Origin: Dictyostelium firmibasis
Lineage: Eukaryota; Evosea; Eumycetozoa; Dictyosteliales; Dictyosteliaceae
Reading direction: 5' to 3'
Length of the DNA: 64,000 nt
Assembly (NCBI GenBank): GCA_036169595.1
Contig: CM069765.1
Location: 5,769,501 to 5,833,500 of the forward strand
The notes under the pieces were generated by a model. The model was not told where the DNA came from, searched no databases, and saw only the letters and a program-made list of their open reading frames with translations. Shown piece after piece: positions 14,164 to 35,898 of the stretch. The position numbers and the translations under genes are program-made. Position 1 is the first letter of the stretch. Each line of letters opens with the position of its first letter.

Positions 14164-16261
14164 TTAATTATCTCTTTCATAAGCGATTTGTGTTGGAGAA
14201 TGATTGATTTCATCATTAAGAATATTGATATTACTTGAAGTTGTTGCAGCTATAGTAGTTGTGGTTGATGATGAATTTGGTAATGGATATAATTGAATGA
14301 TTTGATTTGCAATTATATGAGAGATTGCATAGATTGTAATCATTGGATTAACACCAACAGAAGTTGGTAATACAGATCCATCAGAAATGAATAATCTTTT
14401 GACATCCCAAGATTCACCATTTTCATTGACAACTGAGTTTGATCTACTCGAACCCATTCTACATGAACCCATTTGATGAGCACTTAGAATTACAGTTTGA
14501 TTGGATTTGTAACCATTAGATTTAATGGACTTAATGTATTGTTCAATTGTATCTTGATTCGCAGGTTTAAAACCATTCATTGGTATTGAAGCTTCTACAG
14601 CTCCATTCTTTATCAATGCTCTCAACGATGCTTCAACCGATGGCATCATTGATTTCCAATCACGATCAGATAGTTTGTATTGGATTTTAGGTGATTTTCC
14701 ATCCTTATCCAATCTAATTTTACCTGGTACTGTATCCCTACAAATTGAAATGAATGCACTGAAATTACGTGCATTCAAAAATTTTTTCTTAAAATTAAAT
14801 GAATCCTCCCAAATGAATGAACAATTCGATCCTGATAGGCCTATATGAGCATTTGGTGTCTCCAAAATTGAGCCTGTATTCTTTCCTCCTCTGAGGTTAT
14901 TATTTGGTATGATTTTTTGATATTTTTTACTGATCACTGTCATTGGTGGACCTTTCCAAAGGTCAACTGGTTGTGTATGTTCACCAATGATTGGTATCAC
15001 TGGATGAAGATATAAATTATTACCAATATTACTATTTTTAATTCTACTCTTTAACAATAAAGTTGGGGTATGTAATGCACCAGCGGAGCAAACAACAATA
15101 TGTGCTTTTATGAAAATTCTATATTTTAAACCATCAGGAGTACTAACGTATCCAATTACACCATGTACTGTTTGACCACCACCACTTGAAGGTGATGAGG
15201 TTGTAGTAATTTCCTCAGCTTGACAATTTGTAATGATTTGACCACCTTTACTACAACAATCTTCTAAATAGGTTACCATTGAACTTTGTTTTGATTTCGA
15301 TCTGCAACCCATTGAGCAATTACCACATTGAGAGGTATCACAGTTTTTAGTATTTCTTGGAATTGGTTGAGGATCAGCATCTAGATCACGTAATGCTTGT
15401 TCTAGAATTTTATTATTTTTATTGTGTGCACCTGTTCCATCTAAAACTGTGTCTATTGTATTTACATTTAATCTCGATGATACAGAGTCCATTGCTCGAT
15501 TAAATCTAGAGGACTCGAATGCATTTGGACATTGTTTTCTCCATTCCTCTAAAATTATATCAGGAGTTCTAATCGATGCTGTCCAATTAACAGTTGTACC
15601 ACCACCTAAACAACTACCTGCTAAAATATTAATCGATAGATCATCGGATGTTAATGTACCAGCCTGTTCATATAGTAATGGAAATGCTTCACTCTCTTTC
15701 CAACTCATATTATTAGATGAGATATAACTACCCTTCTCGAGTACTATAACTTTGTAACCTGCCTCTGCTAATATTGCAGCTGTAACACCACCACCAGCAC
15801 CTGAACCAATTACAACAGCATCTGCTTTCAATGAAGTCTCTGATGTGATCTTTATGAATGATAGTTTCTCTTCACCTGGTATCTGTTCAGGTGGTGATGG
15901 TGTATCGTATCCTACAGCATCCCAATTGGGATTACTAGTTTCACCAGAAATAATCACAGAATAATATATAGAAATCACCAATGGTACTATGGCTTTAAAT
16001 GCTTGTCTTCTAATTGGATTTGATGAACTTTTCATCATTGTCAATACCTGCTGTCTACTTTTCAATGGTAAATTCACAAAACTACTAAATTGACCTGTCA
16101 ATATTATACCTGCTCCTGTAGTAGATAATAATCCTAACAATGTTTTTAAGTCACTAATTTGACTAGAACTCTTTGTTGCCGCTATTAATTTTAAAAATTG
16201 TCCTGCTACATCTAAATCTGATGATTTTCTAAATTTTTAATAGTTCATAAATATCAATAAC

Positions 16262-16322
<61 letters not shown>

Positions 16323-16700
16323 TTAGCCAGCAAATTCGAAAAGACAATTGTCTCTTTAAAGACAGAGATAGGGGGAGAGGGGGAATAGGGAGAGGTAGAG
16401 AAGAAATAATTTTTGTTTTTTTATTTTTTACCTTTTAAAATATTCTTTTAAAATATTTAATTGATGTTCTTTATTATTTTCATCTGGAGATTTCGAATTC
16501 TTTGGCAATAAGCTTTCAATTTCATTTAATGCAACTTCAGAATCGTCAGAGAATAAAGTATCACAAATTACACAGAGTGTTTTATATTCTGTCATTGTAA
16601 ATACTCCGTTGGATTCTATATGAATATCATTTTTATTTGAATTTGTGGATGTTGTTGTGGTTGTTGTTGTAGTTGATACTGAGGATGATGAAGATGACAT
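14164..16700 (-). CDS. Long-chain fatty alcohol oxidase (GMC oxidoreductase, FAO type)
   Basis: Exon 1 is 16700-16432 and exon 2 is 16228-14164; the split codon AG|A restores phase, giving 777 residues, near the usual 700-770 for FAO. The N-terminal segment with FTMTEYKTLCVICDTLF matches the leading helical domain of plant and yeast long-chain alcohol oxidases. The FAD Rossmann motif is VVIGSGAGGGVTAAILAEAG, with VIVLEKG ending the second strand. GMC signature 1 is GSCLGGGTTVNWTASIRTP, a CSMGCRSKSKQS cysteine loop follows, and the C-terminal catalytic part has SAHQMGSCRMG and DGSVLPTSVGVNPMITIYA. It should oxidise long-chain alcohols to aldehydes with release of H2O2, likely at a membrane (one hydrophobic stretch, VPLVISIYYSVII). 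The start at 16700 is the first ATG of the frame. Confidence 0.92.
16258..16322. repeat. (AAT)n microsatellite inside the FAO intron
   Basis: About 21 AAT units on the plus strand, within the single intron (16229-16431) of the alcohol oxidase gene, therefore not translated. Confidence 0.95.
16342..16395. other. Double palindrome and G-run block in the FAO intron
   Basis: AGACAATTGTCT (16342-16353) and TCTTTAAAGA (16353-16362) are perfect palindromes that share one base. Directly after come four G runs (16371-16375, 16379-16383, 16388-16390, 16394-16395) separated by 3-4 bases on the plus strand, a form that can make a G-quadruplex. The transcript carries the C/T-rich complement. Confidence 0.6.
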
Positions 16701-17455
16701 TTTATTAGAAATCAAATAAGCACTTGTAATAATAATTACAAATACTGTTATAAAGAAAATTTCAATAAAAAGTGAAATTTTTGTATTTATACATAAAAAA
16801 CAATTCTACTACTAAAAAATAGTGGAATTATTTTTATTTTAAAAAAATATATATTATTTAAATATAGATTTCTTAAAGTCAAAATATTTATTAATAGAAA
16901 AAAAAAAAAAAAATAATATATATTACAATGAACAAATTATAGGGTTTTTTAAGAGGGTATAAAAAGATAAGAAAAAAAAAAAAAAAAAAAAAAAATTAAA
17001 AATTAAAAAATTTTAAAAAATTAAAATTAAAAATTAAAAATTAAAATTCAAAAAATTTAAATTTTTAAAAAGATCTCAAAAAAAATATCTCTTTATAAAT
17101 AGGTAATAATAAAGGTACAAATAAAATCAAATAGAACCAAGAAAAATTAAATAATAAATGAAAAATAATTATAAATGAATGAATTATAATTTATAAAATA
17201 ATAAATGATAAAGAAATTTTTTTTTTTTTTTTTCGATCACTAAACAAATAACCATTCCACACCATAAAAATAAAAAAAAAATAAAAAAAAATAAAAAAAA
17301 ATAAAAAAAATTTTCTCAGCCCGTTTTTTTTTTTTTTTTTTTTAAATATTTAAAATTTTTTTTTTTTTTTAATGTTGTAACTGAATTTTGTCTTTAAAAT
17401 ATTTTTACTGCAAAAAACCAACACATAATAATAAAAAATTAAAAACTACAACAAC

Positions 17456-17489
<34 letters not shown>

Positions 17490-17589
17490 TTTATTAAATA
17501 ATATTTATATTAATGACAACAGATAAAAAAAAATAAAAAAAAAAAAATAAAAAAAAAAAAATATTTTAATATTTTACTATACATACATA
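16701..17589. other. Divergent intergenic region, FAO / TMEM64-like
   Basis: About 890 bp between start codons with A runs, AAATT-type tandem stretches near 16998-17060, a T run, and a short (AAT)n at 17455-17488. I see no gene. Confidence 0.55.
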
Positions 17590-17730
17590 ATGAATTCATC
17601 CAAGTCGATATCAAGCTCGTCGACGATTCATTATCATCCAAAGAATAAAATAAAGTTTATACCATTTGGATCAACAACAGCGAATTCAAGTTTTGATGAT
17701 GAAGAGACAATAAATAACAATAACAATAGC

Positions 17731-17761
<31 letters not shown>

Positions 17762-19267
17762 TCAATAATAATAGCAGTATGATAGTAAACAGTAAATCAC
17801 CGATATCCAATAAAACAATAATAATAGAGTCAAGAGAACAACACACCCATGTAAAAAATAATAAATTAAATTTTAGCGATGATGAAATTAATAGCACCAG
17901 CAATAAAAACAATGATAACAATATTGATAGTATAATAAAAAATGTAGAATATGAAGATGAGAATAAAAATAATAATAAAAATAATAATAGTAATAGTAAT
18001 AGTAATAATAATAATAATAATAATGATGACTATGATAACAGGTATGACGAAGAGGATCATTTGGTAGATTTTGAAGAGGATGATAAATTTTCAACCTCAT
18101 CATCTTCATCAAATTCATTATCAACTTTAGACCAACAACAACTACAACAACAACAACTCCACCATCACCACCATCATCATCATCACCACCAAAAATCAAA
18201 TACATTAGTATCTATAAATAATGATAACGGTAGCAGTAAATTATCATTCACTTTGACATTTATATTTGGATTGATTGTTATATTTGCATGTATTTTTTAT
18301 TTTTCAAAGAATTTAGTATCATTTTTAGAGTTTGTAAAAGAGTTGGGTATATTGGGTAATGTAATATTGGGTATTGCATTCTTACCAACCGGTGTACCAT
18401 TGGCAATATTTAGTATATATATACCGTTGACTTTATCAGCTGGATTCATCTATGGTTTTGTTCCAGGATTCATTACGGTTGCAATTGGAAGTGCAATCTC
18501 TGCAAGCTTTGGATTTTGGACAACTAGAAAACTATCTTTGAAATTCTTTGAATCAAAGATTGAACAATCACCAAAACTCTCTTCCCTTAGAAATAGAGTT
18601 GAGCAACATCCTTTTAAAATTATTATCATTATGAGGCTATTACCAATTCCATTTGGTATTCAAAATGGTTTATGTGCTGTATGTGGTTATATTAATTGAA
18701 GTAAAAAAAAAAAACAAACACTTTTATACTAAAAGTTTATCCTCTTATTATTTATAGGTAACAAGAATTTCTTATACAAAATTTATATATTCTTCAGTTA
18801 TTGGATTAACATTTGAAAATTTATTATTATCATATCTTGGTAGCTCAATAAAATCAATCACAGATATTACAAATGGCCACCAAAATGCATTTTCATCTTA
18901 TCAACAAGGTTTGATTGCTATTGCTATTGTGGCTGGTATAATTTTAACTTGTATCGGTAAAAAAGTTTTATCTTTGTCTGCATATCATCAACCATTACCT
19001 GTAACAATGAATGACATTAATAGTAATAGCAATAGCAACAACAATAGTAATAATAATAATAATAATAATAATGGTGTCAACGTCAACAATAATACTAAAG
19101 ATAGTCAATCAAAAGATATTGTTTTGGTAATTAAATCAACATCTTCATCAAATTTAATACAACCTTCTCCAACGCCTTTAACTTCTGATGTTATATCAAT
19201 ATCAAAAGAAAATAACAATAATTTAAATTCAACAAGTACAACAAAAAAATTAGAAAAGATTAAGTAA
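17590..19267 (+). CDS. TMEM64-like membrane protein with VTT (SNARE-associated/DedA) domain
   Basis: Exons are 17590-18678 and 18758-19267, joined at GCT|GTATGT..TTATAG|GTA in phase 0, for 532 residues. This donor, rather than a later one, restores the conserved run PFGIQNGLCAVTRISYTKFI, which matches human TMEM64 ([20 protein letters not shown]). After a long disordered, Asn/Ser-rich acidic N terminus with a run of about ten His (18160-18190), a hydrophobic segment starts at about residue 220. Then follow the VTT core with FLPTGVPLAIFSIYIPLTL and GFVPGFITVAIGSAISASFGFW, and a last membrane helix IAIAIVAGIILTCIG. VTT proteins such as TMEM41B and VMP1 are scramblases of ER or Golgi membranes; TMEM64 modulates the SERCA calcium pump in mammals. 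Function here is inferred. The C-terminal tail is Asn/Ser-rich. Confidence 0.88.
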
Positions 19268-19593
19268 TAAATATTTATATTTATTAGTTTTTTTTTTTTT
19301 TTCCAAAAGTGAATTGTTTTTTTTTTATTTGAAATATTTTTTTTTTTCATATAAAATTTAATATTTTTTTTTCTTATAAGTTTAAATTTTTCCATTCTCA
19401 TTCTCTGGCAATGATTATGGCGGTTATGTACGCTTTTTTTTAAGTTTTTAATAAAATTAAATTAATTTTTTATTTTTATTATTTTTTTTTTTTTTATTTT
19501 TTTTTTTTTTATTTTTTTTTTTTTTTAATTTTTTGAATTTTTGGAAAAAAAAAAAAAAGCACTAAATTTAATCATTCAATATCATAACAGATA
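19268..19593. other. Intergenic, TMEM64-like / USP9X-like
   Basis: 326 bp, mostly T runs with a less A+T-rich island near 19395-19432 (CTGGCAATGATTATGGCGG). It probably combines the 3' end of one gene and the promoter of the next. No gene is supported. Confidence 0.55.
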
Positions 19594-29040
<9,447 letters not shown>

Positions 29041-29241
29041 AGAAAGAAATAAAAAAGAATAAAAAAAATAAAAATTTGTACAAAATCCAACCAGCCCAAG
29101 TCTATTTATTTTACACTTGTGTAACGACAAATTTCTTCACGATTTTTTTTGTTTTTTTATTTTTTTTTTTTCATTTTTAATTTTTTTTTTTTAGATTATT
29201 TTTCATTTTAGATTTCTTCAAGAACAACAAAAAAACAGAAT

Positions 29242-30169
<928 letters not shown>

Positions 30170-31276
30170 ATGATTACATATCTATATCTTGTTAGCCTAT
30201 TTTTTTTTAGAGGTTTTTTTTTTCTTGATAATGATTTTCATCAAAAAAAAAAAAAAAAAAACACTAAATATAGAAAAAAAAGGAAAGGAATCTCCAATCA
30301 TGATATCTGGATTTATTATAACTGTTTTTGATCTTTAGAATATATATGGTAGAAGTGTAAATTTTATAAATATAGAACATTTTTTTGAAATTTGCAAAAT
30401 CGTAATAAATGGCAATATCACGATATTATCATTAATTAATATAATTTATAAAAAAAAAAAAAACAACACACGTTATTTAATTAATATAAAAAAAAACACA
30501 TGCCCACTCGATAAATATTAATAATTTTACTTTTTATAATTTTTTGTTATGATAATGGTTGCTTTTCTTCATTTTCAACCTTGGGGAGTGTTTGTGTGAA
30601 ATTAATTCTATTATTATTTAGTGTTTTGTAACAACAATTTCTCAAATACCAATACAATGATTAAAATAATAATAATAATAATAAAAATCACATTAATCCA
30701 CGTGGGTGTAAGTTATTTTTCTGTTTTTACTGTTGTTGGTATTGTTTCAAATAATTAGGACTAGCCCAATAAATTTTTTATTTATTTTTTAATTAATTAT
30801 CCAAAAAGGATTGTTTTTTAATATTTATTTACACATATACATTTTCATATTATAATTGATTTTAATAAAATGAAAAAAAAAAAAATAAACAATGGTAGAA
30901 TATTAAAAAAAAAATTACACACACACAATAATAAAATTAATTTTAACAAAAAATAACCACACACTTATCATCAAATAAATTTCAAATATATTCATATACA
31001 ACCTCATATATACCCCTGTACTTGTGATAAAAATTATTTTATTCTATGATAATAATAAAATAATTAATAGTAAATTAACGACTAAAATAATTCAAGATTT
31101 TAACTTTTTTTTTTTTCAAAAAAAACTCCTTTTGTTAGTAGCATTTATATAAAATTTATAAAAATACCACTATTTTAATTAGAAATAAATTAAAACACCT
31201 AGAGCGTGGAGTTATAAGGAATATTTATTGAACAAAAAAAAACTAATCTTCATATTTTTTTTTTTTTTCTAATTCC

Positions 31277-31310
<34 letters not shown>

Positions 31311-31407
31311 CAAAACCTAAAATAGAAATATATTTCTACACAAACAAAACAATATTTATAATAATAAAAGTTAGCTCTATTAGTATTATATGTTGTAAAT
31401 GTAATTA

Positions 31408-31422
31408 AGATAAGGATTATCT
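31408..31422. promoter_or_regulatory. Candidate GATA-factor inverted repeat
   Basis: AGATAA and TTATCT with a 3-bp spacer form a perfect inverted repeat. GATA zinc-finger factors are numerous in Dictyostelium; binding is inference. Confidence 0.35.
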
Positions 31423-31450
31423 GTGTATTGTTGTGAAGGTGTGTGGTTTT

Positions 31451-31487
<37 letters not shown>

Positions 31488-32114
31488 GTGTTTTTCATTT
31501 TCTTTTTTGGTAAATTGGGTGTGTTTTTGATTTATATTTAAATCTATGGATATACTCAATATTGATACTACTATTTTTGTTAAATTTTTTTTATTTAGGT
31601 TACCAATATTGTATACAATTACCCACTCAAAAATATTTGAAAAAAAATCGTTTATCTTGTCTTTTAAGGTTTTTTTTTTTTAACATCTTTCATTTATTTT
31701 TTTAAAATAATGATATGACTGTTAGTGTCAGTGGCACAAAGGTGTGAATGAAACTAAAGTGTGTGAAATTGGGTTGTATGTGTGCTTGTACGTGCGTGTG
31801 TTTAAATTATTTTATTTTTTTTAATCTTTTTTATCTATGTCTGTTTTTTTTAATTTTTTTTTATTTTGATAATCAAAATAAATAAAATAAAATAAAAATT
31901 AAAATAAAAAAAAGAAATATTTAACAAATAAAAAAAAAAAATTCACACATTTATTCAAAAAAATATAACACACTTATGCCACTAACAACTACAAATAAAA
32001 CAACAATAAACAATAACAACAACAATAAACAAAGTATTTTTAATAGTAATTTTAGTATTGACTGACAACAACATCAAAACAAATAATAATAAATAATAAT
32101 AATAATAATAAAAA

Positions 32115-32145
<31 letters not shown>

Positions 32146-33683
32146 AATAGTAATAATATTAAAACAATAATACTTCTTTTTTTTTTTATTTATTATTATT
32201 AATTTTTTTTTTTTTTTTAATAATTTGTTTAAATTTCCTTTTTTTTATAAATTTTCCAATTTTTTTTTTTTTTTATTTATCGAAAAACCTTTTGATTATT
32301 GTAAAACTTTTTTTTTTATTAATTTTCCAAATATATTCAAAAAAAAGGATTGCTATGAACCTTGGTTTCAAAATTTTGTTGTTTTCATTTAAAAAGTATA
32401 AAAAAATTAAATTAAATTAAAAATAAAAAATAAAAAAAAAATAAAAAAAAAATAAAAAAAAATAAAAAAAAAATAAAAATAACCAACATCATGCATGAAC
32501 CCTCTATAAATTCTAAAATTATTTTATAATTTTTTTTATAAAAAAAACTTTTGATTTTATTAAAATAATAGTACCAGTACAAAAATAAAAAATTAGCCAA
32601 TAATAATAAAAACAACAAAAAACTTATTAAAAAACACCAATTATTTATATTTATTTTATTTATTTTATTTATTTATTTATTTATTCTATTTATTTTAATA
32701 ATTTAAAATTAAAATCTCAGTACAATTACTCCTACATTTATATGTATGTATTTTAATATTTTATTTATTTTATATTATTTTATTTATTTTATACATTTTT
32801 TTCTTTTTATTTTTTTTTTAAAAAAAAAAATAAACTTTTTTTTTTTAAATAAAAACTTATTTTTTTATTTAAATAAAAAAATATAACATCACCAATGGCT
32901 CAAAATAATTTTATTATTCAATTAATATAAATTAATATTAATTATAAACCTGTAGATTTGATGAGGTGTTAAATAATGTTTTTTTAAAATCTTGAACAAC
33001 TTAGTAAAAATAATATTGTTATTTTTTATTTTTTTTTTATTTTTTTTTTAATAAATTTTTTTTTTTCTTTAATAAATTTTTTTTTTTTTTGATGCATAAA
33101 TTCCAAAAACTACCTCAATATCTAAATATAATTAAAGTTTAAATCTTTTATTTCACTGCAACAAAACAAACAATTATTTTTTAAAAAATATTACTACAAC
33201 AGTTCCATTGTAACCCCAACCCCATGAATCAAAAAAAAATAAAAAAAATAAAAAACCATACCACACTCTCAAAATTACTTTTACATACAAACATTCAATC
33301 TCTATAATAAACACCACACACTTGACACTCATAAATAATGTGTTTTTTTTAAAGATTTTTTCTGAAAAATGGGGGATGAGCCTAACAAAAGCTCTGCCAA
33401 TATGTAAATATGCTAATATATAAGGCTATTTATATAATTGGATTATTTATCATTATTATTTTTTTAATTATTGTTTTTATTTCTCATAAAAAAAACATTG
33501 TTTGATTCCATCTTCTTTGCAAATTATTCACACATAACACAAAAACAACAATACACAATAAACCATAGTATATTATAAATCCAAAGTAACTCACTCATAA
33601 TCATCTTTTAATTATCTAGAATGAGCTTTTTTCCATTGGTTTTGAATAAAATTATAATAGTAAATATACTTAAGATACTAATC

Positions 33684-33778
33684 TAGGGAAAATGGATGAG
33701 TGGTTGTCAATATAGACTTTGGGCCATAATTAATTGAAAAAATCGTGACCCATTCCATTCAATCCAAACACCCGACAC
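33684..33778. ncRNA. C+G-richer, fold-capable island, possible non-coding RNA
   Basis: The stretch is far less A+T-rich than its flanks. It can pair AATGGA (33691-33696) with TCCATT (33754-33759), and TCAAT (33707-33711) with ATTGA (33733-33737) inside the first stem. It lies about 320 bp upstream of the P450 start. The strand is not decided, and a promoter element is equally possible. Confidence 0.25.
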
Positions 33779-34097
33779 ATAAAATCTAAAATATACTAAT
33801 ATCTATCTACATTTATTATTTTGTTTTTTTTTTTATTTTTTTTATATTTTTTTTTATTTTTTTCAAACAATTATTTCATTCTTTCTAAATTTATTATAAA
33901 AAGGTTTTCAAAAAAAAAAATTAATATGTTTCAACAAATTAAAAAAAATAACAATAATAACATAAAAAAAAAAACCTTTTCATTATAAAAAAATTTCAAT
34001 CAAAAAATATTATTTTTATATATATATATAATTAAAAAAACAAATCTTTGTAAATAATTAAAAACCGAAAAAATCTTATTAAAAAAAAAAAAAAGAA

Positions 34098-35743
34098 ATG
34101 ATTATATTTTTACTTTCAATTATAATTTTTATTTTATATATTATCAAATTTGTAAGTAATTTTATTTAAAAAAAATTGAAAAAAAAATATTTATATATAT
34201 TAATTATAAATAATAAAAATAAAATTGATATTAATAATAAAAATAATAATAAATAGTTAAAAAATAAATCATGTTGTAGTAATGAAAATATACCACCACC
34301 AGGACCATTTAGCTTACCATTTATTGGAAATTTACATCAATTAGCAATTGACCCACATTTAGCAATTCAAAAACTTATGGTAAAATATGGGAATGTTATG
34401 ACAGTTTATTTCGCTAACATTAAAACTGTAGTAATCTCCGATCCACATTATTTAAAAGAAGTTTTTGTAAACCAATCGCATAAAACTAGTGACAGATTTT
34501 TAATGAATACTGCAAAACTCATTGGAAACGAAAAGGATATTCTTTTTTCAAATGGTCAATATTGGAAAAACTATAGACAAATACTCTCCCAATCATTTTT
34601 AAAATTAAAAGATCATAAAGGTATTACAGAAAAAATTTCATTGGAATCAAACAAACTAGCGGATGCATTTGATTGGTATGCTACATCTGGACAAGTGGTT
34701 GATCCAAGTTCATTATTTAAAATGTTTACTTTAAATGTTATAATGCAATTACTTTATGCCCATCGTTCATCTTACGATTTAAAAGAACAACATCCTATCA
34801 TTGTAGCATTGAAAATGGTGGAAGAATCCTTGGCTGTTGGAAATGTACTCGATCTATTTCCAATCTTAAATATTTTCTTAAAGAAAAATAAAGTTAAACT
34901 TATGAATAATTTACAAGAAGTTTGGTCATATAGTCAAGAATCAATAAAAGAGCACAGAGAAAAATTATCAAAAAATCCTGAAAAGTAAGTTTCATAAATA
35001 AAATTAAGAATAATAATAATAATTTTGTTTATTAATGTTTTTCAAATTCATTTTATAATAGAATTGATGATTTATTAGATTTATTTATAAGTGAAATTAA
35101 TTCAAGTAGTAACCCAGAATTTTATGATGATGAAGGATTGTATAGAGTCTGTTCAGATTTATTATTGTCAGGAACAGAAACTTCATCGTCAACAATGTCT
35201 TGGTTGATATTATTTTTAATTAATAACCCAAATTTTCAAGATAAGGTCAGAACCGAGTTATTAGAAGCAACTGGTGGCAAAAAATCGATTCAATTATCTG
35301 AAAAATCGAAAACACCTTTCTTCAATGCATGCATTAAGGAAGCATTACGTATTAGACCAGTTGGTGCATTATCATTACCAAGGATCGCAAGTGAAGATGT
35401 AACTTGTGGGCCATATACAATCGAAAAAGGTAGCCAAATTCTAATGAATGTCTATGGTTTAGCTATGGACCCAACCGTTTGGGAAGATCCCGAAACTTTC
35501 AATCCATATAGATGGCTATCAAGTGATATATCTCAATCAACCTATTCTTTCATTCCATTCGGTTGTGGCGCAAGAGTTTGTGTTGGATCCTCTTTGGCAA
35601 GAGATGAGATTTTCTTGGGAGTTGGTAATGTTTTATTAAACTATATTTTCGAATCTCAAAATGGCAAACCAATCAATGATAAAGGTCATTTTGGAATAGC
35701 TTTACAAACTGTTGATTATAATGTAAAATTAACAAAAATATAA
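34098..35743 (+). CDS. Cytochrome P450 (microsomal type)
   Basis: Exons are 34098-34151, 34257-34984 and 35062-35743; phases fit and give 487 residues. Exon 1 encodes only the membrane anchor MIIFLLSIIIFILYIIKF. Exon 2 starts the globular part with the proline hinge PPPGPFSLPFIGNLHQL. The I-helix motif is LLLSGTETSSST, the K-helix ExxR is KEALRIRP, and the haem loop is FIPFGCGARVCVG with Cys at about residue 434. It is a complete class II microsomal monooxygenase of the CYP5xx-type amoeba families. Substrate and exact CYP family number cannot be read from the sequence. It is convergent with the ABCA gene that follows (stop-to-stop about 155 bp). Confidence 0.94.
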
Positions 35744-35898
35744 TCAACCTTTTTTTATTTAAAAAAACTAATCAAATACAATGTTGTAAATAAATTTTTA
35801 AAATTTAAAAAACAAAAGAAATTAAATATTTATAAATATTTTATTACAATGGTTGAAATTTTTATTTAATTAATTTAATTAACTTTTTTTTTTTTTTA

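Larger units (their letters stand above)
30170..34097. other. 3.9 kb region without a recognisable gene
   Basis: The longest gap in the window. Contents I can point to: a CCACGTGG palindrome (30698-30705); a GATA inverted repeat AGATAA-GGA-TTATCT (31408-31422) followed by G/T-rich sequence to 31446; a second G/T-rich block at 31721-31801; a (TTTAT)-type stretch near 32640-32700; a C+G-richer patch near 33366-33400; and a fold-capable island at 33684-33778. No frame above 70 codons looks coding. It could be a long upstream control region of the P450 gene, a non-coding transcript, or spacer. Confidence 0.5.

Noticed and set aside
30575-30625. Short frame MIMVAFLHFQPWGVFV in the gene-free gap
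   Set aside because: Sixteen codons without a homologue, Kozak-type context or neighbouring exons; expected by chance.
30698-30775. Possible UTR intron (GTAAGT donor near 30709, TTAG acceptor near 30762)
   Set aside because: Splice-like sites are frequent in this A+T-rich DNA and there is no exon evidence on either side.
32412-32618. 68-residue Phe/Leu-rich minus-strand frame
   Set aside because: It is the complement of an A-run region; composition only.
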